Below the pieces are notes generated by a model. It was not told the origin of the DNA. It searched no databases and worked only from the letters and a program-made list of their open reading frames with translations. Both the position numbers and the translations under genes were made by a program. From Cercis canadensis (Eukaryota > Streptophyta > Magnoliopsida > Fabales > Fabaceae): DNA of 64,000 nt. The stretch spans positions 385,877-449,876 of the forward strand of contig QAOA01005839.1 of NCBI GenBank assembly GCA_003255065.1, in the 5' to 3' direction. Shown here one piece after another: positions 1 through 11,500 of the stretch. Every line of letters starts with the position of its first letter. Position 1 is the first letter of the stretch.

Positions 1-103
1 TTAAACAAACAGTATTCATTTGACATTCTTCTTTTCAGTTTGGCTAGCAAAAGAAAGCTCCTCCACAGTTCACAAAAATATTATTGTATCATGGCTCTCC
101 ATC

Positions 104-3100
104 TTATTGAGTTTTCTGCAACACATCTTCATCGTTGTTTTCAGAAAGAATCACATCTGGCACCACCTCAATATCATCTGCAGGCTAATAAAATACACAA
201 GGGAGGTGATACCACTCCCAAAACATGATTCAAATGAAAAATTCAAACACATACAAGAGCACCATCTTACCTGCCATAGCTCCAATAGATGCCATAACAA
301 AAACCCAACGATCATAGCCAAACAAAAGAGCTTCCCTGCCCAGGCTCCACATGAGAGGTATCTAATAAAGAAATTAGACTATCAGCACTCCTAGAAATTG
401 CCACCGAAATATATTTTAGTTTACATAATTCCTTACAGCGAGTATACTATAATATTAAGCTGACATTGATCTTCCAGTGAAGTATAAAATCTACAACTGA
501 AAATCAGACAACCATCTTCCTAAATCGTATATTGATTTTAATTCCAAACTAGATATTCAAGCATATCCAGCAAAAGAATCCTCACAATTGTGGAATTGCG
601 ATTAAAAGATACCAAAGTATATTGCATTGCGAATCTGCTTATGTATTTGGCAAATAGATGTTTAGAGTGTACCGTGAGAGACGTTGTAGTAGATTTTGAC
701 TGGAGCACTTCAAAGCACAATCATATACAATTTCGGTCCTTTTGGCAACATCATGCCAGTTGTAGAGCTCTGTCATCTACAGAAAATAGAGAAATAAAAT
801 GAAACTTACTCGCCCACTGAATGCATCACAAAGTGACCGTTTAAAAATAGAAACTCACTCGATTGTGCATGACTTGTGGATCAATTTTTGGCAGCATAGA
901 TATTGCCTTCTGGATTGCTTCCACCATATCACTGGGATCAGGTTCCGCCAAAACAATCATGTCATCCGGTAAAACCTATATGCAAGGAAGTGAAATCTAT
1001 CTGAACCACAGCTTGAAACTATTCTGAAATTGCTAGATTGGTAAGAAAATGAAATTCATAGGAGAAGTTCTCCAAGAACTACTATATTAAAGGCATGTAT
1101 TCTCATTCTGAACAGGTAAAAAAGGAATATGCATGATAGATACCTCAGGTACACCTCCAACACGTGTGCTGACTGTTAGCAACCCACAACTAGCAGCCTC
1201 TAATATGGCTATACAAAAGGCTTCTGTTAAGGAACTGCAAATAGCGCAAAAATCAGATAGGACAAAAGGTATAAAAGAAATAATGTTGGTTATAAACTTG
1301 ACATTTTAAGATTCAAAGATGGGGCAAACTTTCAAGGAAAACTGTACCTGTTTAAGAAGATATGCCCAGATATTAGAACAGATCTGACTTGTGCATGTGG
1401 CACTGCTCCCAACATTTCAACTCGATCTTGAAGAGAATGCTTTTCTCTCATTTCTTCCAACCGCACACGCTTAGGTCCATCACCTCCAATAATGAATCGA
1501 ACCTTCAAGCATATATATAAGAAATGCATTTGAAAGTCAACAACTATCAAAGCATGCTGAATATTACAATCCATTCATGTAGCATTACATTCTTCTATGT
1601 GAACTAAAAATACCATTTTTATTGGTGTAAATGCAATAATAGAGGGACAGAGACAGAGCTCTCTGTCAACAGATAAATGTCTTACATCCCAGTGCTGACA
1701 TGTGTGTGACACCTGACTTCAAAAAATTGGGTTTTACAACAATGTTCAGGTCAACATCTAAAGCTTGTAAGAATATTCTGAAAATACAATTATTTTAGAA
1801 AATGTATGGAGCAAAGATCACCATACAGCATTAGATCGAAGGTCAAGTCTCATGTATGTCAGCCAATATACTTCATCATTAAAAGATTGCTAAATATCCC
1901 TATACTGACTTTCTAAAAATGTCTCCATGTAAGTGTGTCAATTCAATTATCTCTATTTTTATTTCTTTATTTATTTTTTATTTGTGTGTGTGTGTGGTGG
2001 TGGGGGGGGGGGGGGNGGGGGGGGGGGGTGTTAAATGCTTCTCTGTCTATTTAAGCAGAAATTGCAATTCTTGATTATGAAAATAGGACCATATGTTCTA
2101 GGTAAATCCCTATTCAACTTCAATAAAGGTCAGAAATAGTCACTGGCATGTAAGAAAACAATTTCATAACTTCCATAAGATTATTCAGGTAATTTTCCAT
2201 TTATCATAAAGCAATGTAGGCCTTATTAGCCTAGTGGGATTAACTCTACATTAAATCAAAAAGAACATGACCAACCAGAAACGTTGACACAATTCCTAAA
2301 TTTTTCTATCAAAGACAAGCTAACTGTCTTTTAATCAACTTACGTTGGGATTTGAACGGCATACTTCTGGAATGACTTCAACAAGCAAATCAGCACCCTT
2401 CCGGTAAACCAATCGACTTATAACAACAATAACAATTTCCTCTCTGCTTGGACGCTCATCTGCTGGCTTGAACATGGCAGTATCAACAGCATTAGGTATT
2501 ACAAAAACCTTTTCTGGTGGCAGACCTGATCGCAACACTGTGTTTTCCTTGCTTGTATGCGACACACATATGGCTTGACTCACATCTGCCAAAGTGAACT
2601 GCAAAACCTTGTTCATGTGGATGCTCCCAACATCAGCAAAACCATACAGTGAATGATCTGTAAACACAACCTTGTATCCCATGGTTCTCGCATGCATAAG
2701 TGCTTCATGACAAAGTGTTGAAAAGGCTTGATGTCCATGCACTATAGTTATTCTTTCCCGAATTAGGATAGTCCTTATAATTGGTAGAGTCCCATAGATG
2801 GTCGGTAATGTATTCTGCATAAGAAATGGTCTCCATGGTACATAGTAGACTTTCAGACCACCAGTCACATATCTAACCCCAGAACGGTTCCCATACGCAT
2901 GAGTTAAAACCACCACCTAAATAGTCATACTTTTTTTAAGTTCATAATATTACAAATAGCCACAATATTAAAAAATGATTAAGTTATGCAGTAGATGTTC
3001 TTCCCTGAAAACCCAATTTCATAGTATGAAAAAATAAATGTAAAAGCAAATGAACAAATGACAAAAGAAAATCATGAAAATCCAAATACTTTTCTGCACT

Positions 3101-3487
3101 TTCACAGAAATTAGAACAGCAGGAAAAGTAGCAGAAATGAGAGAAATCTTTTAGAACTCCTTCAAGGAGCTACTTCTTTTCCATCTTCCATTTGAAGAAG
3201 GAAAATTTAGGGTAGACAAGCAATTTTTATCAGTAATCGTCAAACTTTTTCTCAATTCCTTCTGCTACCAAGCAGCCTGTCTGTACTCTCTTAGTTTCTT
3301 TGTCAATGCCCAATTAATGTGAAGAACCTAACACAACTTGAAATCACAAACTCATTTTTGTTCTAACCTTGTGACCTAACTTCAGCAAGCATTGCGCGAG
3401 ATAGTATATGTGATTCTCCACACCACCGAAGTTAGGATAGAAAAAATCTGATACCATCAGAATTCTATGCCTTCGCTGATCACCCAT
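104..3487 (-). CDS. PIGA: PIG-A: GPI N-acetylglucosaminyltransferase catalytic subunit (8 coding exons)
   Basis: This is the catalytic subunit of GPI-GlcNAc transferase, which moves GlcNAc from UDP-GlcNAc to phosphatidylinositol on the cytosolic face of the ER, the first step of GPI-anchor synthesis. My exons on the minus strand are 3487-3368, 2916-2344, 1502-1348, 1234-1144, 975-859, 776-673, 361-271 and 184-104. They join in frame to 443 residues, close to the family's usual length. The start reads [19 protein letters not shown]. The glycosyltransferase-4 part includes a GDGPKR segment and an EX7E motif (EAFCIAILE, about residues 287-295). A hydrophobic segment near residues 395-415 is the expected C-terminal membrane anchor. 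A likely acceptor (CTGCAG) lies just upstream of the ATG, so the leader is probably spliced. The Arabidopsis counterpart is SETH2. Intron 2 holds a G-homopolymer with an N. Function is known for the family; exon ends are my inference. Confidence 0.93.
1985..2030. repeat. GT microsatellite running into a poly-G tract with an N
   Basis: A short GT repeat runs into about 27 G bases interrupted by an N at 2016, inside PIG-A intron 2. The homopolymer length is unlikely to be accurate; the N marks an assembly join or unreadable base. Confidence 0.85.
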
Positions 3488-4268
3488 ATTACCTCAAAAG
3501 CCTGCAGCAAAAAAGAAGTATGAAATAAAATATAATAGAACAAAACAATAGCAAAAAAGCATCAATCTGAGTCAGAAAGAGTCTTTCTGCTCACTGGATG
3601 ACAAGATGTAAATGAGGAAACAACCTCACATATTATGTGTTGAATAAGGAGATAAATTCAAGTTTTACATTTAAAGAGGGCATATGAAGAGCCATCCACT
3701 CTATCTATATGTACCAAGAGGAGGCTCAAATAATTGGAGGACAGCCCTGAGGTTTATAATTGGCACAACGTCAAGCTGGCAGGAATCGACCTAGTTCTGC
3801 TTCAATTATCCAAGGCTGAGTAGCATACCACAAAATTTTATTACTCATCTATTATTGATGGCTTGAAAACCTCTAAAACAGCAATTTCAAACAAAGAAAA
3901 TTATTGCAAGCACAGTCATAATTATTGTTGTTATAAGGGGCAATGGAACTAGAAAGACTAATAGAGTCATCGACCAAAAAAGTAACAATTAAAGGATATT
4001 GAAATATATTTTACACCATATTTCTTTAGTGAAAAGAATCCCTTCCACATATTATCCAACTGGGACAAAAAAGTATTAACAGAACAAGAGTTATATTTTA
4101 ATAAAGAAAACAGTACAATAACCTGCCCTAAAACTCCATTACAAAATCCAGTAGAAACCCAGAAAATGGTCTGGATGACCTCACAAAAACATCATAAGCG
4201 TTATACAATGTCCTATTGGGTTACAGAAGCAGCTCATCTCCAGGAGACCACCTGACAGGATAATAAAC
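3488..4268 (-). other. PIG-A leader and 3' UTR of the Myb-like gene
   Basis: No coding exon is visible here. The segment next to 3487 is the PIG-A leader, with a likely splice acceptor (CTGCAG on the minus strand, about 3505). The segment next to 4269 is the 3' UTR of the upstream Myb-like gene. The two same-strand genes are only about 780 bases apart, so the PIG-A promoter probably overlaps the transcript end of its neighbour. Confidence 0.5.
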
Positions 4269-6017
4269 TCATCTAACCACAGGTTTGCTGTCAAAGGCTT
4301 CTCTAGCTTCCACTAAGTCAGGGCCATATCTCTTTGAAAGAATTTCCACCTGCTCAGCAAACGACTTGTTCCCATGCTCTCCAATATGCAGGACCATCTG
4401 GTTCCATCTTTTCCTACACACATCACCAGACCTATGCTCAAGCAAATAGTCCCAATCCACCTCCTCCATGCAACAAGCATCCAGAGTAAATAAGGCATTT
4501 AGCAGGCGATAGTCATCGGTATCACTCCATATACCTTCAGAGACCATTGGCGATGTTAATTGATTATACCACTTTAAGCAGCAATTTGCATTGGACCTAG
4601 TTTCCAACTTGTCACTAATTGCCTCCCAAGCAATATTATCCCTCAACATACCATGCTTTGATTTTCTATATTCCTCTAAAGCCCTCATACGTAGATCCAT
4701 GTTCACTAAATTAAACAAATTCTGATACTCCTCTTGGGACCAGTTCCCTTTCTTCCTATTGCGTACCTTTAACCTACGCCATGTATCCTTCACATGAAAA
4801 CGATGTTTCCCCATTGCTTCAGCCAACACTTTCCAATCAGATCCATGCTTTTGCTGGAAATTTCGTATGAGTTCATACTCTTCAGTGGTCCACTTATGAT
4901 TCTCATCCCTTTCAAACAAAATATGAGCACGATAATATACACTATCCCAAGGCCTCAGAGGTAAGGCTGCTCCAATTTGCTTCCAACAATTTCTAACCTC
5001 ACGGTGAGATCCACAATGGAGAACCATATCTAGGCCTTCATCACCCAACCCATGAGACTTTATATAGTTAAAAACAGCCTCTTTAATCTTCTCATCTTCT
5101 TCTAGTGTATACCTCTTCCCTCGGACTAAGCCATCATCCAAAACCTCCACTTGATCAGAAAAAGTTACTCGTTTAGATGTTGGTTCAAGTGTAGGGCTAG
5201 AAGAATTATCAGTGTCTGCCACTGCATTATCTCCTCCTGAGGCAGGTTCATGTACCTTCTTCTTCTTCTTCTTCTTCTTCTTCTTCTTCTTGTCTTGATC
5301 TTCAACTTCAGTGAAAACTGGATCTGCATTAGCATCTCCTGTCTGCCTTCCAGCCAAAGGTGGATCACCTTCATTGCTTTTGAACTCATTATCTTCTATT
5401 CCATTGCTTTTGTTGCCCGGTTTTGAAGCAGCAACTTCTTTGGAAGAATCATCACCAGTTTTTCTTTTCTTTTTCTTGCTTTCTTGTTTGTCATCCAAGT
5501 ACTGCATATCTTTTTCATCAGAAATGTTACTATTTTTTATTTCATTATCATCCCTCCCCCCCTTTCTCTTCTTGCTCTTTTTTTTGTTGCTCTCTTTTTC
5601 CCCATTCCTCATAATTGTGATATTAGAGCAAGTTTGTCCCTCAGCTGCTTCACCAGTAGCAATGTTACTATTTGCTATTTCATTGTTATCTCTTCCCCCC
5701 TTTCCTTTCTTTCTCTTATTTTTTTTTCTCTCTTTTTCCCCATTCATCATAATTGTCATATCCCCTTCATTGGCATAAGTTTGTCCCTCAGCTGCTTCAC
5801 CAGTACAATTTTCCTCAAGAATTTCATTCAAACTGAATACTTCATCAGTTTCATGTTTATTCTTCCTCTCCCTATGCTTCTTTTTCTTTTCTCTATTTGG
5901 CTCCAGCTCAAAACTACTTCCCAGATCCTTTTCACCATTCATTTGCAAATGCTTATGGTCCTTGCTTTTGTCAGGCTTAGACTTTTTCTTGGCAACTTTC
6001 TCATCCATGTGATTCAT
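4269..6017 (-). CDS. Lysine-rich Myb-domain nuclear protein, TTF1/DMTF1-like
   Basis: One uninterrupted reading frame of 582 residues. The N-terminal half (residues 1 to about 260) is low-complexity and very lysine-rich, with nuclear-localisation-like KKKK and RKR blocks and a run of about a dozen lysines near 243-255. A short conserved-looking RVTFSDQVEVLDDG segment follows near 282. The C-terminal half carries Myb/SANT-like repeats: KWTTEEYELI near 375, GNWSQEEYQNLF near 424 and GIWSDTDDYRLLNAL near 492, each followed by spaced tryptophans. This layout matches the plant proteins related to the RNA polymerase I termination factor TTF1/Reb1 and to DMTF1 (Arabidopsis At5g41020 type). Such proteins are nuclear or nucleolar DNA binders. 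A role in rDNA is inferred from the animal and fungal relatives and cannot be read from this sequence. Confidence 0.88.
   Translation of the reverse strand: MNHMDEKVAKKKSKPDKSKDHKHLQMNGEKDLGSSFELEPNREKKKKHRERKNKHETDEVFSLNEILEENCTGEAAEGQTYANEGDMTIMMNGEKERKKNKRKKGKGGRDNNEIANSNIATGEAAEGQTCSNITIMRNGEKESNKKKSKKRKGGRDDNEIKNSNISDEKDMQYLDDKQESKKKKRKTGDDSSKEVAASKPGNKSNGIEDNEFKSNEGDPPLAGRQTGDANADPVFTEVEDQDKKKKKKKKKKKKVHEPASGGDNAVADTDNSSSPTLEPTSKRVTFSDQVEVLDDGLVRGKRYTLEEDEKIKEAVFNYIKSHGLGDEGLDMVLHCGSHREVRNCWKQIGAALPLRPWDSVYYRAHILFERDENHKWTTEEYELIRNFQQKHGSDWKVLAEAMGKHRFHVKDTWRRLKVRNRKKGNWSQEEYQNLFNLVNMDLRMRALEEYRKSKHGMLRDNIAWEAISDKLETRSNANCCLKWYNQLTSPMVSEGIWSDTDDYRLLNALFTLDACCMEEVDWDYLLEHRSGDVCRKRWNQMVLHIGEHGNKSFAEQVEILSKRYGPDLVEAREAFDSKPVVR
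5256..5291. repeat. In-frame TTC/GAA microsatellite coding for poly-lysine
   Basis: About twelve TTC units on the plus strand read as AAG codons on the minus strand inside the Myb-like gene. Changes of whole units keep the frame, so the poly-lysine length could vary between alleles. Confidence 0.9.
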
Positions 6018-6770
6018 ATTATTACGTCCAACTTATTACAGGTTATACCCCAATGCAAAGCTGAAAACAAGACAGAAAAGAAATAGATGCATTATGGTTT
6101 CTGTGACGATGATGATTGTTAGCCACTTAACAAAATCAAATTTGGCGCTATAGATTCTCACAGGATATACCATTAAAGAGAAAGAACACCTAAGTGGAGA
6201 TATAGAACACATTTTGGTCAGAAAACATACAAATTGTTCCTGCGTTTGATGAATTATAAACATCATCGTCTAAACGCATTCTTATTCTATGACACTAAAC
6301 GCCCTTACCCTAACATCATTGATACTTAGATGTCTACATGGCAGATCTATGTATAACCCCACAACATGAAATAATTTTCAATGGTATATATATCATTTAA
6401 CAAAGTTGCCTCTACCAACGCCATAGCACCCAAGCTTTTCCTCAAAATACCACTCGCAACAATGGGGGAGCAAATTGGAAATCTTGAGGGAAAGGAAGGG
6501 GCAAGAAATAAAAAGCATACTTTTTTTTTTTTTGCCTTTACTTAGCACAGATTGATGAAGGAGAGAGAGGATTACCGATACACAGAATCTGAAATATGAA
6601 TTCCTGTTTCTGGATCTGCTCCCTTTCTCGCTGCTTAGGTCTCTCTGTTTCTATTCCTCTTGCTCTAGCTCTCTCTCCATCTTTATTTCATACTCTTCAG
6701 TCTAGCCTCTCTTCTGTCTCTCTATCGTTCTCTTTCAGGCTTTCTTTCCACCCTCCGTCTCCAACTTTTT
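6018..6770 (-). promoter_or_regulatory. Spliced leader and promoter side of the Myb-like gene
   Basis: On the minus strand a strong acceptor (pyrimidine-rich, then TTTTCAG) ends at 6061, giving a leader exon 6060-6018 before the ATG at 6017. An upstream purine-rich leader exon probably runs from about 6760 to 6578 and ends at a GTAATCC donor. No TATA box was clear. The upstream leader exon is largely made of a repeat that recurs at 39.0 kb. Confidence 0.5.
6590..6755 (-). repeat. Dispersed repeat, copy A (pairs with 39000-39155)
   Basis: Read on the minus strand, this purine-rich stretch matches 39000-39155 on the plus strand over about 150 bases at roughly 80 percent identity by eye. It includes the shared core AGAGCAAGAGGAATAGAAAC. 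Here it forms most of the probable 5' leader exon of the Myb-like gene. Confidence 0.7.
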
Positions 6771-8400
6771 AAGATGATTAACCTATAGTAGGGTTATGAT
6801 TTTTTCTTATTTATGATTGACCTACTAAATTAACTAAATCATAATTTAGTCATGATTTTTTTTTCTTATTTATAGGTTTCATTATCTCCAAGTTCTTTGA
6901 AATTATATATTCAAATTAGAGGTTATCAATACATAAAAAAACAAAAAAACAAAAAAAAGCTGGTTCAAACACAAGACCACTTGCTTAAGTGACTAGAGCC
7001 CCTTCTACTCAGACCAATTTTCATTGGTTCTATAGCACAAATAATAATCTATAATATACTTAGCCCATATAAAAATGCAATAAATTTATCTAAACTAACA
7101 AATATTCAAATTTTAAGACTATAACTCAAGAAACTTTTTCTTTAAATATATCATGTCGATGTAGGAGTACTCTCTTATAAATATTTAGAGATGGGAATAT
7201 AGAGTTTATTACTTTATTCTAAATATTTTAATTGTAATTTTTTTAACAATTTTTTTGATACTTTTAATTATTATATTTTATTTGATAATACCAACTAAAA
7301 TATTCAAAACAAACAATGTTTTTTGGGAGATTGAAAACAAATTTTATTGTACACCACATAGGATATAAAGCTAGTATACATCATAAAGTACATGTTTTCA
7401 GCATCTTTTGTCTTTTTTTTTAAAAAAAAATTAGAATTTAAGGGGAATAAACTTATAATAAATTAAGGAGTAAAACCTTTTTTTAATCTTTGGAAAATGT
7501 AGTCACTGACAAATTCTTTCTCCAAAAATTTTTGGTGACAAATTGATCATTGAATTATTATTCTGTTAACAAATTAATCCTTCGGTAGGCAAGATCAGTG
7601 AAAAGAAAATGAGGACTTGAAATGAAAAAAGGAGGGCTTAAACATAGCTAGGCAATATCAATGAAATAAATTTAGGAAAAGGGTCTGCAGGGGTCCAGAA
7701 CTTTTCTCATTAAAGTACTGAAGGACTAATTTGTCAAACGAAATAATAATTTAAGAATCAATTTGTCACTGAAAATTTTTGGAGGACGAATTTATTAGTA
7801 ACTGTATTTTTCAAGAATTAAAAAAAGATTTTACTCTAAATTAAGGAGCTCCAATTAAAATTGTATATTAGATACAACTTACTTTTACTTACGATATACA
7901 AGAGTCTAATTAAGACGCATCATAACCAAATAACTTGTAATTTAGCAATATTAAAATCTTGTAATTTAGCAATATTAAAATTATTTTTAAGGCTTTTAAT
8001 TTTGTGTTTAAATTTAGAATTATAATTAAAAATATAAAAAATAAGCATGTGAAATGTCTTATCAACGAGTCCAATAGCCTAAAATCCAAGCTAGTATTAA
8101 ATAAGGAGTTTGCCATTGGATTATAAACCAAATGGCCACAAGTTTCTCTTTACAAGAACTAGTCTCGTTTAAGGTTTTCCTTTGAACAAAGGTCCTTGAC
8201 TCACCTTAAATTTAATAAGTTTAGCATTAGGGTGATATCATACCCAGTTTCTGGATTAAAAAAAAAGAATGAAGCGAGGAGTTGAACTTCACAAGACCAA
8301 GCCCCAACCTAACTTGGTCCGGTAGTGCAAAAATGTGGAGAAATTATTGTGTACAACCCGAGTAATACTCTCACTAAACATAAAAAGTAGGTCCCACATT
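6771..8400. other. Intergenic spacer between two divergent genes
   Basis: AT-rich spacer between the Myb-like gene (-) and the alpha/beta hydrolase gene (+). It holds one clear MITE (7468-7836, listed separately). A tRNA-like B-box sequence lies at about 6960-6975 beside an A-rich tract; it may be a SINE scrap but is too short to call. No coding sequence was recognised. Confidence 0.6.
7468..7836. mobile_element. Mutator-like MITE with long terminal inverted repeats and 9-bp target duplication
   Basis: The ends read GAGTAAAACCTTTTTTTAAT and, reverse-complemented from the right, GAGTAAAATCTTTTTTTAAT. The similarity continues inward for about 120 bases per arm, leaving a loop of roughly 130 bases. 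Both sides are flanked by the same 9 bases TAAATTAAG (7459-7467 and 7837-7845). Long inverted repeats with a 9-base duplication are the signature of non-autonomous Mutator-like elements. No coding capacity is visible. Confidence 0.85.
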
Positions 8401-8572
8401 TTTGTGTTTACACAAGAATTCTCACAAAAATGCCAGTAGGCTACGTGGTCCACCTGGAACCTCTGGGCTCTGGATGCCACTGTCCGCCACAGCTCTGAAC
8501 TGGAAAGCCCTCAATATTGTTGGTACTTACTTGGTCCGCCTTTCTCTTTTTTCTTGGAACTTCAATTCAACT

Positions 8573-11500
8573 ATGGCAACGGCATGCACCGCTCTCCCAA
8601 CACTCCAACTGCCCACTCTTCCTTCTTCACTCGACTCATTTCAGAGAAACCACTGGAATGTAGCATCATCAATTTATCTTAGATCAAAAACCCAATTCGG
8701 ACTCCATCATCTATTTTCGAGATTCCCTCGCCCAAAAGCAAATGGGATTGTTGGGTTTTCAAGTTTGAATGATCAAATTGAGGACAAGACCCTTTGCGCT
8801 CTTGAAAACACATCAAACAACAATAATGAGCAGCCCGAAGTTCAAACCAGGTAATTGCTTAATTTTTTGTTATGGGGTTCTGTTTTGCTTTAGGAATGAA
8901 ACTATGACAGGTAATAAAGGGATTTTCTTGAAATAGAAAAGTTTTCTACATCACACAATAAAAAAAAAAAAAAAAAAAATGGCATTGGATGATGGGATTT
9001 AATACATTTTTTTCCCGTAATCACTGCCTTATATATTTTTTACTTTCTTGTTTTGTAGCACGTGGAACTGGAGGGGTTACTCTATCCGCTATCAATTTTC
9101 TGGGAACAGTGGCCCTGCACTAGTTCTAGTTCACGGTTTTGGAGCAAACAGGTCTACATTGTTCAAATTTTGCTTCTTACTATCAGACAACTAAATGCCA
9201 TAGGTATTAAATGTACAAATTGCTTGAATTAATTACTCTTTAGAAATTTCAATATCTATTTTGAATTGATCATACTTTGTAACTCTGAAATGGAATAACA
9301 CTCTATGAATTTTTGAAGATAAAGTCACATGTCATTCATAGTGGAAATTATCATTAAAGAAGTTTTTTGTGAATGTATGAAAGTTTGAAACCCGAGATAT
9401 GAATGAGTATAAGAAGAGGATGGCATCGTCTCCTAATAAGTGATAAACAAAATCCAATCCATTAGAATATCTTATAAAAGGTCCCCTCTTACTACTAAAA
9501 GTCAGTGACGAATAACTTGTGAAAAACTCATAAAAGGGAAGAGCACGTGTGGGGTATGTGTGTATGTTTATGCCTTACTGTTCCAATGACACATGACACT
9601 TCACTGGGTCATAATGCAGTCATTTTGCTATGCTGCATTTTAACACAGAAACTTCCCCCTTTTTAATCTAAAACTGATGTTTCAAGAGGGAAAAGTATAC
9701 TCTACTATCTTTGGGTGGAACCCAGCTTCTTTTTTCTTTTCTTTTCTTTGTCATGTGATCAGGATTGACTTGCTCCTTTATGTAATATGGGAAGTCATGA
9801 TGTGAATGTTTATTTGCTAATTATAATTATGCTTATATGCTTGCAGCAATTCTGCTTTACTTTATACTTGTAATAATTCTTTGGGAGTGTGCTCGTTTTG
9901 CTGGAATTTGGTGCATTTGGTTGGAGCAAAATGCTAGGATATTTCAACAAACTTGTTTGCCGGTGCATATTTTATGGGCTAGAGTAGTTTCTTAAGCCTC
10001 CCTTTGGGTGCATGTCAATTGTTTTTTCAGAGGGATTTCCTTAATGGATTTGGAGAGGGATTGGAAAGCCTTTTGAGCTGATGTTTCTTTTAATGCTTTT
10101 TTTCCTTTGTGAGGAGGACCCCTTGCCCTCCTTATTTGTACTTTTCTCTTTCTTCTTCAAATGAATTTCTTCTTTTATCAAAAAAACATTATTTGAATTT
10201 TGAACCTTAATATTAGCATCATACTTGACCAATGAAAAAAATTTACGGTGAAATCTACCCTCAACCCTTATATACTTGTACTTAAAGGAAAAATTTAATT
10301 GCACGGTAATGCATCCATGGAGAAGAGAAGAGTATGTATAAGATTTTTTTTGGGGCATGAGTATGAATGAATTCAGAAAGATTGTTATTGCCTGATGTAT
10401 AGAATTCATGAAATATGGCATTTGATTTAGTCAGTACTCTGGTAATTGGCTCTTACAAAGGATTGCAATTTGAACTAGTTTATCTATGAATCATGTGAGA
10501 AACTGTTTTCCCATTCTTGAAGAACAATGAGGAGGCCTATCCTATTTCATAAATTTGTTACTATTGAGATATTTAAAAATGTCTTAAAATGGTTTGCATA
10601 TTCTTTGACATGGCAACACATGCATGTTACATGTTATATCTATTGCCGACTATTTATGTGTTTTGTTGTTTGATCTGTTTGGCTCCACAGTTGTTTTGGT
10701 TCAAATTGTAATTGTGAGTACACTTCATTGCAGCGACCACTGGCGGAAAAACATTCCAGCTCTTGCAAAATCCCATAGGGTATACTCTATTGATCTTATA
10801 GGTTATGGATACTCAGATAAACCAAATCCTCGTCTAATTGGAGACAACTCCTTTTACACATTTGAGACGTGGGCCACCCAATTAAATGATTTTTGCATTG
10901 ATGTTGTCAAGGATGAAGCATTCTTTATATGTAATTCTATAGGAGGTAAATACACTTACGATGCTTTGATTTATTATCATTATGTTTGATCATAGACTGA
11001 GATATATACTAACCAGTTTGATTTACTCTTTTCTAGCAAATCTTTATTTCATTATTCCTCGCATCTGTCCCTTGGAAATTATATACTCACAACACTAAAT
11101 TGTCACTTTCTATGAATGATTAATCATTTTTATAAGAAACAACTAATGAAAACTGTTCAATCTGATGCTAGTTAGGCTGGATTCCTATTCTATAATTTAC
11201 TCAACTGTAGGCAGCATAGCTTTCAAATATTGTTTCTCGCCTGAACCAATCATCCTTTGAAAGGACTTTTTTTTTTATTTTTTTTTTTCATACATAGATA
11301 GAGCTAGATTTTCTAGTTGGGGATATGGGGGATGGGGATTTGAANTTCATATATAGATAGAGCTAGATTTTCTAGTTGGGGATATGGGGGATGGGGATTT
11401 GAACCTGGTACCTAAATCTTTCAAAGGAATTGCAATATGTTGCAGAACTCATTTTCATGACATTAAGTCTCTGGACCATTCTTTGATTGAGGTACAATGA

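Noticed and set aside
5311-6086. Long plus-strand open frames opposite the Myb-like gene
   Set aside because: They are the antisense of the lysine-rich coding region, giving Phe/Ser/Leu-rich nonsense with no family features.
6955-7050. SINE or tRNA-like fragment near GGTTCAAACAC
   Set aside because: A B-box-like motif and an A-rich neighbour are present, but their order does not fit a SINE and no second box or flanking duplication was seen.
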